From Streptomyces sp. NBC_01235 (GTDB taxonomy: Bacteria > Actinomycetota > Actinomycetes > Streptomycetales > Streptomycetaceae), in the NCBI RefSeq assembly GCF_035989285.1, contig NZ_CP108513.1:4154001-4218000 (forward strand): a stretch of DNA of 64,000 bases, read 5' to 3'. The notes under the pieces are model-generated. The model was not told the origin of the DNA and searched no databases. It saw only the letters and a program-made list of their open reading frames with translations. Both the position numbers and the translations under genes were made by a program. Of the stretch, positions 54,734 through 64,000 are shown piece by piece; the stretch's first letter is position 1; every line of letters starts with the position of its first letter.

Positions 54734-55414
54734 TCAGCGGACGCTGACGTCGAGCATCCCGAGCTGTCCCGCGCGCCGTACGGCGATCGACCCGTACGGG
54801 GTGCGCAGCCGCAGCCACCCGCCGAGCGAGAGCAGCGCGAGGTCCCCCGAGCCCGCCGAGGGCCGCAGGAAACCGAGCGACTGAGCCGCGTGCACGGCCC
54901 GCACGGGAAGGCCGGTGTCCCCGGCCGTCCGGGACCAGATCTCCCGCCCGATCCGGTCGAGTTCGGCGCGCGTGCGCAGCTCGTCCGCCAACTCCTCGGT
55001 ACGGGACCGGAACTCGGCGACGGCCGCACCGACCATCGCCCGCAGCGCGTCCGGAGCGGGCAGCCCCGGCTCGGGCCGCCACCCACCGCGCGGCGGCAGC
55101 ACACCGGCCCACGGCGGCCCGGTGACGGCCGCGGGGACGACGGCCGTGGCGGCACTCTCGTCGACGGACTCCAGCAGCTCACCGGCCGACACCGTCACGT
55201 CCAGCGTGACGTCGAGGCCGTTCTCGTACGGCTTGGCCAGCCGGACCGCGCGGATCGCGAGCACCTCGAAGGACGGCGGGCGCCCGAAGACGGCGAGCGC
55301 GGTGCCGGCCGCCTGGAGGCGCACCGCTGCTCCACGGTCGTAGTGGAGCAGCCGGGAGAGGAAGGCCGCGAGGTCCGCCGCCTCCCCCTCGTCGGCGAGG
55401 TGGAGCACCGTCAT
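54734..55414 (-). CDS. Conserved actinobacterial protein of unknown function
   Basis: A 226-residue soluble protein whose ATG overlaps the thioesterase stop by 4 bp (ATGA), so the two are translated together. It has two beta-rich parts (VRLQAAGTALAVFGRPPSFE; DLALLSLGGWLRLRTPYGSI) around a helical centre (ALRAMVGAAVAEFRSRTEEL). Its conserved linkage to the thioesterase is the only clue to its role. No family named. Confidence 0.8.
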   Translation of the reverse strand: MTVLHLADEGEAADLAAFLSRLLHYDRGAAVRLQAAGTALAVFGRPPSFEVLAIRAVRLAKPYENGLDVTLDVTVSAGELLESVDESAATAVVPAAVTGPPWAGVLPPRGGWRPEPGLPAPDALRAMVGAAVAEFRSRTEELADELRTRAELDRIGREIWSRTAGDTGLPVRAVHAAQSLGFLRPSAGSGDLALLSLGGWLRLRTPYGSIAVRRAGQLGMLDVSVR

Positions 55415-55821
55415 GCGGCGACGGCCTCCTTGTTGTCGTCCCGGTACTCGGCGAGGAACTCCCGCTCCTCGGCGGTGAGCCGACGCGGGCGCTGCGTCTC
55501 GAAGTCGAACGGCACGATCACCGTCGAGGCCCGGACGTAGACCTGGTCGCCGTCCTTCACCTCGTAGGTGATGGTGAAGGACGCCGCCCTTATCTCCGTG
55601 ATCCACAGCTCGATGTCCACGGGCGTGTGCCGGTGGACGAGCTGCCGCTTGTAGTCGATCTCGTGGCGCGCCACCACGGACCCCTGCTTGAAGTCCTTCT
55701 CCGGACGGAACAGGAAGTCGATACGGGCTTCCTCCAGGTACCGGAGGAAGACCACGTTGTTGACGTGGCCGTACGCGTCCATGTCCGCCCAGCGCAGCGG
55801 GCAGCGGTAGATGTGGCGCAA
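55411..55821 (-). CDS. Acyl-CoA thioesterase (4HBT hot-dog family)
   Basis: A 136-residue single hot-dog domain with the active-site stretch RWADMDAYGHVNNVVFLRYL, where Asp is the usual catalytic residue. It hydrolyses acyl-CoA thioesters. It lies 7 bp from the end of ettA on the same strand and overlaps the next gene, so it may belong to the ettA operon. Confidence 0.92.
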   Translation of the reverse strand: MRHIYRCPLRWADMDAYGHVNNVVFLRYLEEARIDFLFRPEKDFKQGSVVARHEIDYKRQLVHRHTPVDIELWITEIRAASFTITYEVKDGDQVYVRASTVIVPFDFETQRPRRLTAEEREFLAEYRDDNKEAVAA

Positions 55822-55827
55822 GATCGA

Positions 55828-57492
<1,665 letters not shown>

Positions 57493-57791
57493 GAGAAACC
57501 GTCCGGCAGCTTGAATTCAGGCAGTGGGCAGATACACCCCATCTTGCCTGAGGTCCACCCCTGGGTGGTAACCCATTCGGTCGGGGGGACGTGAGCTGGG
57601 GGTTCGTTGTTGACGGTGGCGGCTCGCATGTCGGTGCCGGTCGCCGTCGAGTGACCTCGGTCACCCTCGCACGGCCCAGAGACGGCCCGGCATCGATCGG
57701 TACGGGACCTGTCGCTCGGTCGAGAACGGGCCCGCCGTCACCGATCGGGGTCGACCAGGACACATCGGCGACACCCCCGCCCTCCGTCGGG
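57493..57791. other. Intergenic region upstream of ettA
   Basis: 299 bp without a gene. CCACCC-CT-GGGTGG (57555-57568) is a perfect short palindrome about 65 bp before the ettA start and could be an operator. The part near 57792 should hold the terminator of the surface-protein gene; I see no strong hairpin there. Confidence 0.45.
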
Positions 57792-59210
57792 TCAGTCCTG
57801 TGCCCCGTTCTCCTTTCGGCCCACGAGGAGCAGGGCCGCTCCGCCGATGACCACCAGGCCGATGGCCGTGCCCGCGATGAGGGGGGTGGCGCTGGTGCCG
57901 CCTGTCGCGGCGAGGTTGGTGTCGTCCGCGGTGGACGTGCCGCCCACCGTCGCCGGGCTCGGTTCGCTGAGGGTCTGGGTGGTCAGGCCGGCGGTCTCGT
58001 CGGCCTGGGTCCTGCAGTCCAGGACGCCGGTGAAGCGGTACTCGACGCCCTGCGGGCCGTTGATCGTGAAGTCGTAGGCCTGGTCCTCCTGCAGCGGGAC
58101 CGTCACCGTCTGGGACGCGCCGGCCGGGATGGTGTGCCGGGTGCCCATCAGCTCGAAGGTGAAGGCCTCGTCGCCCTGGTTGGCGGCGGTGATGTCCACG
58201 CCGCTCCCGGCGCAGTTCTTCGCCGCGGACAGTGCCGGTACGGCGCCCTGCTTCGCCCAGGTCGCACTCGCCGTCGCCGACACCGTCGACTCGCTGGAGC
58301 CTGCCAGGATCTGGGTCTGGCTGCGGCTCTCGGAGGTGAAGGCGCGGCCGACGGGGACGGTGGTCGAGGCCTGGACGGTCAGCTCGGCCGAGCCGGCGGC
58401 CGCGGCGGCGGGCACGTCGAAGAACAACTGGCTGCCGTCCGTCACGGACGTGACCACCTTGCCGTCCTTGCCGACGATCCGCACCCCGCTGGTGGCGGTG
58501 TCCAGCGGTGGTGTCACCGTCACGTCGCTCGCGTTCGTGTGCACCGTCACCGGGCCGAGCAGCTCGCCGGGATGGCCGGAGACGGCGGGAGCGTCGACGG
58601 TGAGTGACGCCGTGGGCTCGGCGACGACGCGGGCGGCCTTCTGGAGGTAGTCCGCGAGCCGCTCGGCCTGCGGGTCGCCGGCGTCGACGTCCGCGCCGTC
58701 CGAATAGCGCCAGATGGCCACCTGGGTGCCGGCGGCCGCGTCCTGTTCGGTGAGACCGCCGTCGATGCCGGCCTTGTCCGCGAGCGAGGCGAGGTCGTTG
58801 ACCTGGGGGTAGGAGTTCTGGAGGATCCAACGGATGCGGCCCGCGTCCTGGTTGGCGCCCAGCGAGGTGCCGCTCCAGGGCGTCTCGTGGTACTTGGCGT
58901 CCCTCTGCGTGGGGTTGTAGAGGTCGACGCAGTAGGTCTGCAGGGTGCCGCCGCCCTCGACGGACATCTCGAACAGGCCGGCCGAGACCTCCTGGTCCCC
59001 GCTGTCCGCGTGGATCACGGCGGTGCCGTAGGTCTTGAGGCCGCCTATGGTCGCGGTGGCTCCGCCCTGACTCTGCGTCATCCCGGTGGCGACGGCCGTG
59101 CCCGCACCGGCGATCACGCCGACGGCGACAACACCGGACACCAACGTCGCCGCGGCGAGGCGGACCACCCCTCGCCCGCGCGCGAACGGCGCGGAGAACG
59201 AAGAAATCAC
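57792..59210 (-). CDS. Thioester-domain surface protein with an LAATG sorting signal
   Basis: GTG 59210 has AAGGGG 6 bases upstream. The 472-residue protein has a signal peptide (RLAAATLVSGVVAVGVIAGA) and then a thioester domain: Cys94 in TYCVDLYNP and Gln163 in GTQVAIWRYSDG, the pair that forms an internal Cys-Gln thioester in Gram-positive adhesins. Ig-like beta domains with two further Cys follow. The end is NLAATGG, a hydrophobic helix and a GRKENG tail: a sorting signal of the LAxTG type used by class E sortases. It is therefore linked to the cell wall and can form covalent bonds to partners. Confidence 0.9.
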   Translation of the reverse strand: MISSFSAPFARGRGVVRLAAATLVSGVVAVGVIAGAGTAVATGMTQSQGGATATIGGLKTYGTAVIHADSGDQEVSAGLFEMSVEGGGTLQTYCVDLYNPTQRDAKYHETPWSGTSLGANQDAGRIRWILQNSYPQVNDLASLADKAGIDGGLTEQDAAAGTQVAIWRYSDGADVDAGDPQAERLADYLQKAARVVAEPTASLTVDAPAVSGHPGELLGPVTVHTNASDVTVTPPLDTATSGVRIVGKDGKVVTSVTDGSQLFFDVPAAAAAGSAELTVQASTTVPVGRAFTSESRSQTQILAGSSESTVSATASATWAKQGAVPALSAAKNCAGSGVDITAANQGDEAFTFELMGTRHTIPAGASQTVTVPLQEDQAYDFTINGPQGVEYRFTGVLDCRTQADETAGLTTQTLSEPSPATVGGTSTADDTNLAATGGTSATPLIAGTAIGLVVIGGAALLLVGRKENGAQD

Positions 59211-59335
59211 GCAATTCCCCTTCGAGCAGGACACGTTGATGTGTGGGGTACGGTCCCACCAGCAGAATCAGAAGCCCCGTGAGCCACGTCCGGCATCCTA
59301 GAGACGCCGCGCACCACGCCTGCGGGTCATCTCAT

Positions 59336-59350
59336 CGGATCGCCGATCCG
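59336..59350. promoter_or_regulatory. Palindrome upstream of the surface-protein gene
   Basis: CGGATCG-C-CGATCCG, perfect 7-bp arms around one base, about 125 bp before the GTG at 59210. Operator-like; no regulator gene adjoins. Confidence 0.4.
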
Positions 59351-59398
59351 ACTCGTAATCGTTATCCCCAAGATCGTCTACCGGATGTCCGCGAGCCC

Positions 59399-59449
59399 GG
59401 CTTATCGACAAATCCACTTGGTCCTTCGGAGTGCATCCGTCGATAAGCC
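59399..59449. terminator. Long inverted repeat after ssb
   Basis: GGCTTATCGAC and GTCGATAAGCC are perfect 11-bp inverted copies with a 29-base loop, about 60 bp after the ssb stop. AT-rich arms are unusual in this DNA. It is the likely ssb terminator, or a binding site for a dimeric protein. Confidence 0.5.
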
Positions 59450-59508
59450 ACAGTTCGGTCAGTCGCGGGCCGGAGTGATCGCTGACACTCCGTCACCACC
59501 CGGTCTGC

Positions 59509-60063
59509 TCACGTCACCCCCACAGGCTCGCGTCGCCGCGGGACGTCCGGCTTCTGCGACGACTCAGGATCCGATCCCGACCCCGACCCAGGCCCCGACC
59601 CCGATTTCGACCCCGACCCCGATCCCGAGGCTGTCGAAGTCACGTCCGGTGTCTCCCAGTTGGGTTCGGGCTGCGCCGGTGCGCCGGCCGCCGTCGGATC
59701 GGGGCGGCCCGAGCGCCGGAAGGCGGACGTGCCCCGCGCGATGTCGTGGCCGATCGCCACGGCGTCGATGTCCGCCGACGTCCAGCCCTGCTGCCCCTCG
59801 CGCTGCTCCGTGCGCACCTTCAGCCTGCCCTGCACGATCACCGGGTCACCGACGTTCAGCGAGGCCATCGTGTTCGTGGCCAGCTGCCGGTTGGCCCACA
59901 CCGTGAAGAAGTTGGTGTGCCCGTCGGTCCAGGCGCTCTTCTCGCGGTCCCAGTAGCGCGAGGTGACCGCCAGCCGGAACCTCGCCGACGCGCCCGCCGC
60001 CAGGTCCCGGTAGACCGGCCGCGTCGCCACGTTGCCCACCGCGCAGACCATCGTCTCGTTCAC
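59509..60063 (-). CDS. ssbB: Single-stranded DNA-binding protein (SsbB type)
   Basis: GTG 60063 has GGGAGGG with a 5-base spacer. The 184-residue protein has the OB fold of Ssb: MVCAVGNVATRPVYRDLAAG, RFRLAVTSRYWDREK, TNFFTVWANRQLATNTMASL, VGDPVIVQGRLKVR. The tail is a Gly/Ser repeat (SGSGSGSKSGSGPGSGSGS) and ends RREPVGVT; the acidic DDDxPF tip that recruits partners in the main Ssb is missing. This fits the second Streptomyces Ssb, linked to chromosome segregation in sporulation. It lies upstream of the dynamin pair on the same strand. Confidence 0.88.
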   Translation of the reverse strand: MNETMVCAVGNVATRPVYRDLAAGASARFRLAVTSRYWDREKSAWTDGHTNFFTVWANRQLATNTMASLNVGDPVIVQGRLKVRTEQREGQQGWTSADIDAVAIGHDIARGTSAFRRSGRPDPTAAGAPAQPEPNWETPDVTSTASGSGSGSKSGSGPGSGSGSDPESSQKPDVPRRREPVGVT

Positions 60064-60265
60064 TCGAACCCTCCCTCGCCGGACGGTCGCCGCCCGGATA
60101 CGCGTACGGGCCCGTCCCGTACGGCTGCGTCCGCCGCGACGGTCACGGTCGCGTTCACCGCGCACCGCCACCGCCGCTCGCGGCGACCGCGCCCGTCAGG
60201 ATCGCCGTGATCGTCGCGAGCGCCGCGAAAACAGACTGCCTCCGTCGGGCCGGGCCCGCCGAGCG

Positions 60266-60344
60266 CTGTGGATCACCGTCCGCCTGTGGAAAACTCCAGC
60301 ACCCGGACGGGTGACCCCCCCGTCCCGCCACCTGTGGATCACCC
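60266..60344. promoter_or_regulatory. Three DnaA-box-like sites
   Basis: CTGTGGATCACC at 60266 and 60332 and CTGTGGAAAACT at 60284. The reverse complements (TGATCCACA, TTTTCCACA) differ at one position from the Streptomyces DnaA box TTGTCCACA type. They lie in the 300-bp gap between dynB and ssb. Control of ssb by DnaA is possible; a replication origin is not supported. Confidence 0.35.
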
Positions 60345-60364
60345 CTCCCTCCACACCTCCTCGC

Positions 60365-62431
60365 TCACCGCGCCCCTGCCCCCGTGACCTGCCCGTACTG
60401 CTCCCGGACCTCCCGGTACCGCAGCAGCTCCGCGGCCACGGGATCCAGTACGCGTGCCCGGCCGCACCCGGCCGCCGCCTCGCGCAGCCGGCGCTCGGCG
60501 TCCTGCCCGTACCGCCGGGCCGGTCCCCGGGCCGCCATCCGGCAGCTCCACTCGACGAGCGGGCCGCCGATGATGCCGGCCACCATCAGCAGCACCGGAA
60601 CGCCGAGGTTCGGCGCCATGAACCCGACGATCTGGCCGACCAGCCACAGCCCCCCGACCACCTGGAGCAGGGTCATGGACGCCTGCGCCAGGACGGCCAC
60701 CGGCCACCAGCCCGGCCGCGGCGGCCGCCCCGGCGGCAATCCGGCCCGCGCCGCCAGCTCGTCCAGCGCCTCGGGCAGCCCCTGCGCCCCGCGTACGGCC
60801 GCCTCCCGCACGGCCTGCGCCCACGGCGCGGGCAGCCCCGCCGAGGCCCGCTCGGACACCGTGCGTACCGCCTGTTCGACGCGCTGCCGTGCCGTGGCCT
60901 CCTCGTCGGCCTGGGCGCGGACCGGCAGACGTCCGGTGGGAGGGTCGCGCCGGTCGTGGTGCCAGCGCCACAGCCGCAGCCACGGCGTCCCGCACGCGCG
61001 GCCCGCGTTGCGCAGCCAGGCCCGTTCGGCGGCCTCGCCCGCCGCGGTGGCGCCGACGGCGTCCGCGAGGCGGTCGGCGAACGCGTCCCGTGCCTCCTCG
61101 CTGAGCCCGCTGCGCCGCCCGGTGGCGTAGACGGACCGCAACCGCCACGCGGCGGCGTCCACATCGGCCGAAATTCGCCGTGCCGCGGCGCCCCGCTCCG
61201 CGACGAACTGGCCGAGCAGCTCGCGCAGTTCCCCGACGCCGTCCCCGGTGAGCGCGGACAGGGCGAGCACGGTCGCGCCCGGTTCGCCGTACTCGCCGAG
61301 GGCGACGCCGTCCTCGTCGAGCAGCCGCCGCAGGTCGTCGAGGACCAGCTCGGCGGCCTCGCCGGGCAGCCGGTCGATCTGGTTGAGGACGACGAACATG
61401 ACCTCCGCGTGCCCTGCCATGGGCCGCAGATAGCGCTCATGGAGGACGGCGTCCGCGTACTTCTCCGGGTCGACGACCCAGATGACAGCGTCGACGAGCC
61501 CCAGCACGCGGTCGACCTGCTCGCGGTGCTGCACGGCCGCCGAGTCGTGGTCGGGCAGGTCGATCAGCACGAGCCCGCGCAACTGCGCCTCCGCGTCCGC
61601 GCTCTGCACCGGCCTTCTGCGCAGCCGCCCCGGAATGCCGAGCCGGTCGATGAGGGTCGCCGCGCCGTCGCTCCAACTGCACGCGATGGGGGCGGCGGTG
61701 GTCGGACGGCGTACGCCCGTCTCCGAGATGGTCACCCCGGCGAGGGCGTTGAACAGCTGTGACTTGCCGCTCCCGGTGGCGCCCGCGAGGGCGACGACGG
61801 TGTGCTGCCCGGAGAGCCTGCGCCGGGCCGCCGCCTCGTCGAGGACCCGGCCGGCCTCGGCCAGCGTCCTGCTGTCGAGCCGGGTACGGGAGAGCCCCAC
61901 GAGCTCGCGCAGCGCGTCGAGCCGGGACCGCAGGGGGCCGTCGTACGCGAGCGGGGTCGAGGGCAGGGCGCTGCCGCCGCCACTGCCACTACCCGCGCCC
62001 CCGTTGCCGATCCTGCTCTCCATGGCGGCGGCCTGCCCGGCGACGGAGGACTCGCTCACCCGGCGGGCGATGAGCCCGTCGTCCCAGGCTCCGACTGAGT
62101 CGGTACGCGAGTCCGCGCGGGAGTCCGTAGGCGAGTCCGTGCGGGAGTCCGTGGGCGAGTCCGTGCGGGAAGGGGCGTCCTTGCCTGCGTCGGGTAGCGC
62201 CGGTTCCCCCGCTGCCGGAGTCTCCGCCTCTCCCGGACTGCTGTTCTCCTCCTGCTCCCTCTGTTCCTGTTGTTGCTGCTGTTGCTGCTGTTGCTGCTGT
62301 TTCGATTGCTCCTGCTGCTCCTGTTGGTCCTGTTGGTCCTGGTGCACCTGTTGGTCCTGATGCTCTGGCTGCTCCGGCTGTTGCTGCTGGTCCCTGTTGC
62401 CCGTGTGGTCCTGGTCAGTGACGGCGGTCAC
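60365..62431 (-). CDS. dynB: Dynamin-like GTPase, second of a pair
   Basis: A 688-residue GTPase. The N-terminal 150 residues are low complexity: a poly-Gln tract (mostly Gln, about residues 15-62) and a repeat of TDSPTDSR. GTPase motifs: GATGSGKS (P-loop), Thr in RRPTTAAPIACS, DLPDHDS, NQID. The C-terminal part is helical, with two transmembrane helices (VLAQASMTLLQVVGGLWLVG; LGVPVLLMVAGIIGGPLVEW). The layout matches DynB of the Streptomyces pair DynA/DynB, which stabilises FtsZ rings in sporulation septa; the order ssb-dynB-dynA fits. GTG 62431 lies 3 bp after the dynA stop and has AAGGAGAGG. Confidence 0.78.
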   Translation of the reverse strand: MTAVTDQDHTGNRDQQQQPEQPEHQDQQVHQDQQDQQEQQEQSKQQQQQQQQQQQEQREQEENSSPGEAETPAAGEPALPDAGKDAPSRTDSPTDSRTDSPTDSRADSRTDSVGAWDDGLIARRVSESSVAGQAAAMESRIGNGGAGSGSGGGSALPSTPLAYDGPLRSRLDALRELVGLSRTRLDSRTLAEAGRVLDEAAARRRLSGQHTVVALAGATGSGKSQLFNALAGVTISETGVRRPTTAAPIACSWSDGAATLIDRLGIPGRLRRRPVQSADAEAQLRGLVLIDLPDHDSAAVQHREQVDRVLGLVDAVIWVVDPEKYADAVLHERYLRPMAGHAEVMFVVLNQIDRLPGEAAELVLDDLRRLLDEDGVALGEYGEPGATVLALSALTGDGVGELRELLGQFVAERGAAARRISADVDAAAWRLRSVYATGRRSGLSEEARDAFADRLADAVGATAAGEAAERAWLRNAGRACGTPWLRLWRWHHDRRDPPTGRLPVRAQADEEATARQRVEQAVRTVSERASAGLPAPWAQAVREAAVRGAQGLPEALDELAARAGLPPGRPPRPGWWPVAVLAQASMTLLQVVGGLWLVGQIVGFMAPNLGVPVLLMVAGIIGGPLVEWSCRMAARGPARRYGQDAERRLREAAAGCGRARVLDPVAAELLRYREVREQYGQVTGAGAR

Positions 62432-62434
62432 CGG

Positions 62435-64000
62435 TCACCTCTCCTTCTGCAGTACGGACAGCGCGGCGATGAGTTCGGCCTGCGGTTCGGGGTGGACTTC
62501 GAGTCCGCCGAGAGGGGCGAGGCGGCGCTCGCGTTCGGCGTGCATCACGCGGTCGAGGTGCTCGGTGAGCAGCCGTCCGGCCCGGTCGCGCAGCCGCAGC
62601 GCCCCGTGGGCACCGATCCGCTCGGCGAGTCCCTCGCCCGCCGAACGCGCCCTGCGGCCGCCCAGCAGGGCGGTGGCGACGAGGGCGGCGACCGACTCCG
62701 GATCGGGCGCGACACCGCGTTCCAGGCCGCGCACCTCGTCCTCGGCGTACTCCTCCAGCTCGCGCCGCCACCGTCGTACGGCGAGGCCGATCCGGTCTTC
62801 GGCGCTCTCCGGCATGGTGTCCCGGTCGGTCAGCTCGGGGGCGCTCGCCGCCGGTTCACGCCGCCAGGCCTCGTCGACGCGCTCGTCGGCGGCGGCGACG
62901 GCGCACAGCAGGAGCGCGCCGAGGCTCTCCACAAGGGCGTCGAGGAGTTCACCGGCGGTGCAGTCCAGCGGGAAGGCCCGCCAGCGCTTGAGCGCGTCGC
63001 CTGCGAGCACGGCGCCGCTCTGCAGACGGCCCCGCACACGCGTGTACTCGCTGTCGTACGCCCCGTCGACGGCCGAGGTGAGCCGTAGCGCGGCCGCGTG
63101 CTGCGCGGCGGTGGCGCCGGCCAGCTCGGGCAGCCGGGCCTTGAGCGAGTCGAGGACTCCGTGTGCCGTGCGGGCCAGCGCGTAGCGGCGGGAGTTGGGA
63201 TCCTGGACGTGGTGGACGAGCCAGGTCCGCAGCGGCGCCACGGCCGTGGCCGGGAGCAGCCCGCCGCCCCAGGCGGACTCGGGCAGCTCGGGCACCGTGA
63301 AGCGCGGTACGTCGCCCAGCCCGGCCTTGGTGAGCAGGGCGCCGTACTGCCGGGACACCTCGCCGACGACCTGGTGGGGCACCCGGTCGAGGACGGTCAC
63401 GAGCATGACGTCGTACTCCTTGGCGGTGCGGAGCAGATGCCAGGGCACTGCGTCGGCGTAGCGGGCGGCCGTCGTGACCATCACCCAGATGTCGGCGGCG
63501 CAGACCAGCTCGGCGGCCAGGACGCGGTTGTCGGCGACCAGGGAGTCGATGTCGGGCGCGTCGAGGAGGGCGAGACCCGGAGGAAGGGTGTCGGCGGTCT
63601 CGATGCGCAGCACGCGTCTGTCGTCCTCGCCGGGGAGCAACAGGTCGTCCGCCGACTCCCGATGGGGCGCCCACGCGCGCGTGAGGCCGGGCAGCACCCG
63701 CATGCCGCTGAACCAGTGATGGTCCTCCGGGTGGCACACGAGCACCGGGGTCCGTGTCGTCGGCCGCAACACGCCCGCCTCGCTGACGCGCCGTCCCACC
63801 AGGGAGTTGACGAGCGTCGACTTGCCGGCGCCGGTGGAGCCGCCCACGACGGCCAGCAGCGGCGCTTCGGGCTGCCTGAGCCGGGGCACGAGATAGTCGT
63901 CGAGTTGGGCGAGCAGTTCGTCGCGGTTGGCACGCGCGCGTGGGGCCCCCGCAAGGGGCAGCGGGAAGCGTGCGGCGGCGACACGGTCGCGCAGGGCGGA
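62435..64000 (-). CDS. dynA: Dynamin-like GTPase, first of a pair, start beyond the right edge
   Basis: The frame is open to the window edge, so the N-terminus is missing; 521 residues are seen. GTPase motifs: [17 protein letters not shown], Thr in [18 protein letters not shown], and VTVLDRVP at the G4 position. The rest is helical stalk-like ([20 protein letters not shown]). It is coupled to dynB (3 bp apart). The two resemble each other in the GTPase part but have diverged, as in the heteromeric DynA/DynB complex. Which of the two is A and which B is from memory of the gene order. Confidence 0.75.
   Translation of the reverse strand, partial: SALRDRVAAARFPLPLAGAPRARANRDELLAQLDDYLVPRLRQPEAPLLAVVGGSTGAGKSTLVNSLVGRRVSEAGVLRPTTRTPVLVCHPEDHHWFSGMRVLPGLTRAWAPHRESADDLLLPGEDDRRVLRIETADTLPPGLALLDAPDIDSLVADNRVLAAELVCAADIWVMVTTAARYADAVPWHLLRTAKEYDVMLVTVLDRVPHQVVGEVSRQYGALLTKAGLGDVPRFTVPELPESAWGGGLLPATAVAPLRTWLVHHVQDPNSRRYALARTAHGVLDSLKARLPELAGATAAQHAAALRLTSAVDGAYDSEYTRVRGRLQSGAVLAGDALKRWRAFPLDCTAGELLDALVESLGALLLCAVAAADERVDEAWRREPAASAPELTDRDTMPESAEDRIGLAVRRWRRELEEYAEDEVRGLERGVAPDPESVAALVATALLGGRRARSAGEGLAERIGAHGALRLRDRAGRLLTEHLDRVMHAERERRLAPLGGLEVHPEPQAELIAALSVLQKER

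Noticed and set aside
60266..60344. DnaA-box-like cluster considered as a replication origin
   Set aside because: Three imperfect boxes, no dnaA/dnaN genes and no AT-rich unwinding region.

Overview
The window is about 64 kb of very GC-rich actinobacterial chromosome, almost certainly Streptomyces. Codons are strongly G/C in the third position, GTG starts are common, a rare TTA leucine codon is present, and the gene set is typical: MsiK-type sugar ABC transporter without its own ATPase, PknG cluster, LAxTG-anchored surface protein, and an ssb gene beside two dynamin-like GTPases. From memory, the order asd - pepN - malQ - chitosan (csn) operon - PknG cluster - ettA - ssb - dynamin pair follows one stretch of the S. 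coelicolor core chromosome. I could not run any comparison.

Layout. 1-2.6 kb: end of an AbiEi/DUF559-like gene, a patch of broken genes, and a glycosyltransferase. 2.7-7.8 kb: an accessory-looking five-gene block. One strand carries a Crp/Fnr-type regulator, a membrane-anchored STAND NTPase and a 76-residue protein; the other carries a class III cyclase-like protein and a 143-residue protein. Several products share short Asn/Gly or Gln/Asn tails, and a three-copy 18-bp repeat lies in the divergent promoter region. This is my best candidate for an undescribed signalling or conflict system. 8.2-15.6 kb: Nudix hydrolase, large secreted subtilase, ECF sigma/membrane-protein pair, asd and a DUF1203 gene. 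15.9-25.3 kb: pepN, exporter plus MarR regulator with a palindromic operator, a repeat-expanded unknown protein, and an FAD monooxygenase divergent from a TetR regulator across a nine-unit 14-bp repeat array.

25.5-34.6 kb: a second ECF sigma/anti-sigma pair divergent from a cupredoxin lipoprotein and a membrane protein; malQ with a small upstream gene; a methyltransferase; the decayed remains of an XRE/DUF397/ATPase set; an HNH nuclease; an MscS channel; and a frameshifted membrane protein. 34.6-41.6 kb: csnR and csnEFGHK, for uptake and catabolism of chitosan oligosaccharides, with a clear operator after the promoter. 41.7-52.9 kb: a signalling cluster. A GlnX-like transducer and GlnH-like amino-acid-binding protein probably sense extracellular acidic amino acids and control a PknG-like kinase; a PP2C phosphatase, a VWA protein and an FHA protein follow on the same strand. 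A helical protein in the middle contains a TTA codon, so it depends on bldA.

53.2-64 kb: isoaspartyl methyltransferase-like gene, truncated globin, a thioesterase and its partner, ettA, a thioester-domain surface protein with an LAATG sorting signal, ssb (SsbB type), and two dynamin-like GTPases (dynB, and dynA cut by the right edge), which fit a sporulation-division role. Two background patterns recur: short in-frame tandem repeats inside genes, and a small GC-rich palindromic element inserted between genes and, in frame, inside genes. I saw no tRNA, rRNA, CRISPR array, intact IS element or prophage.
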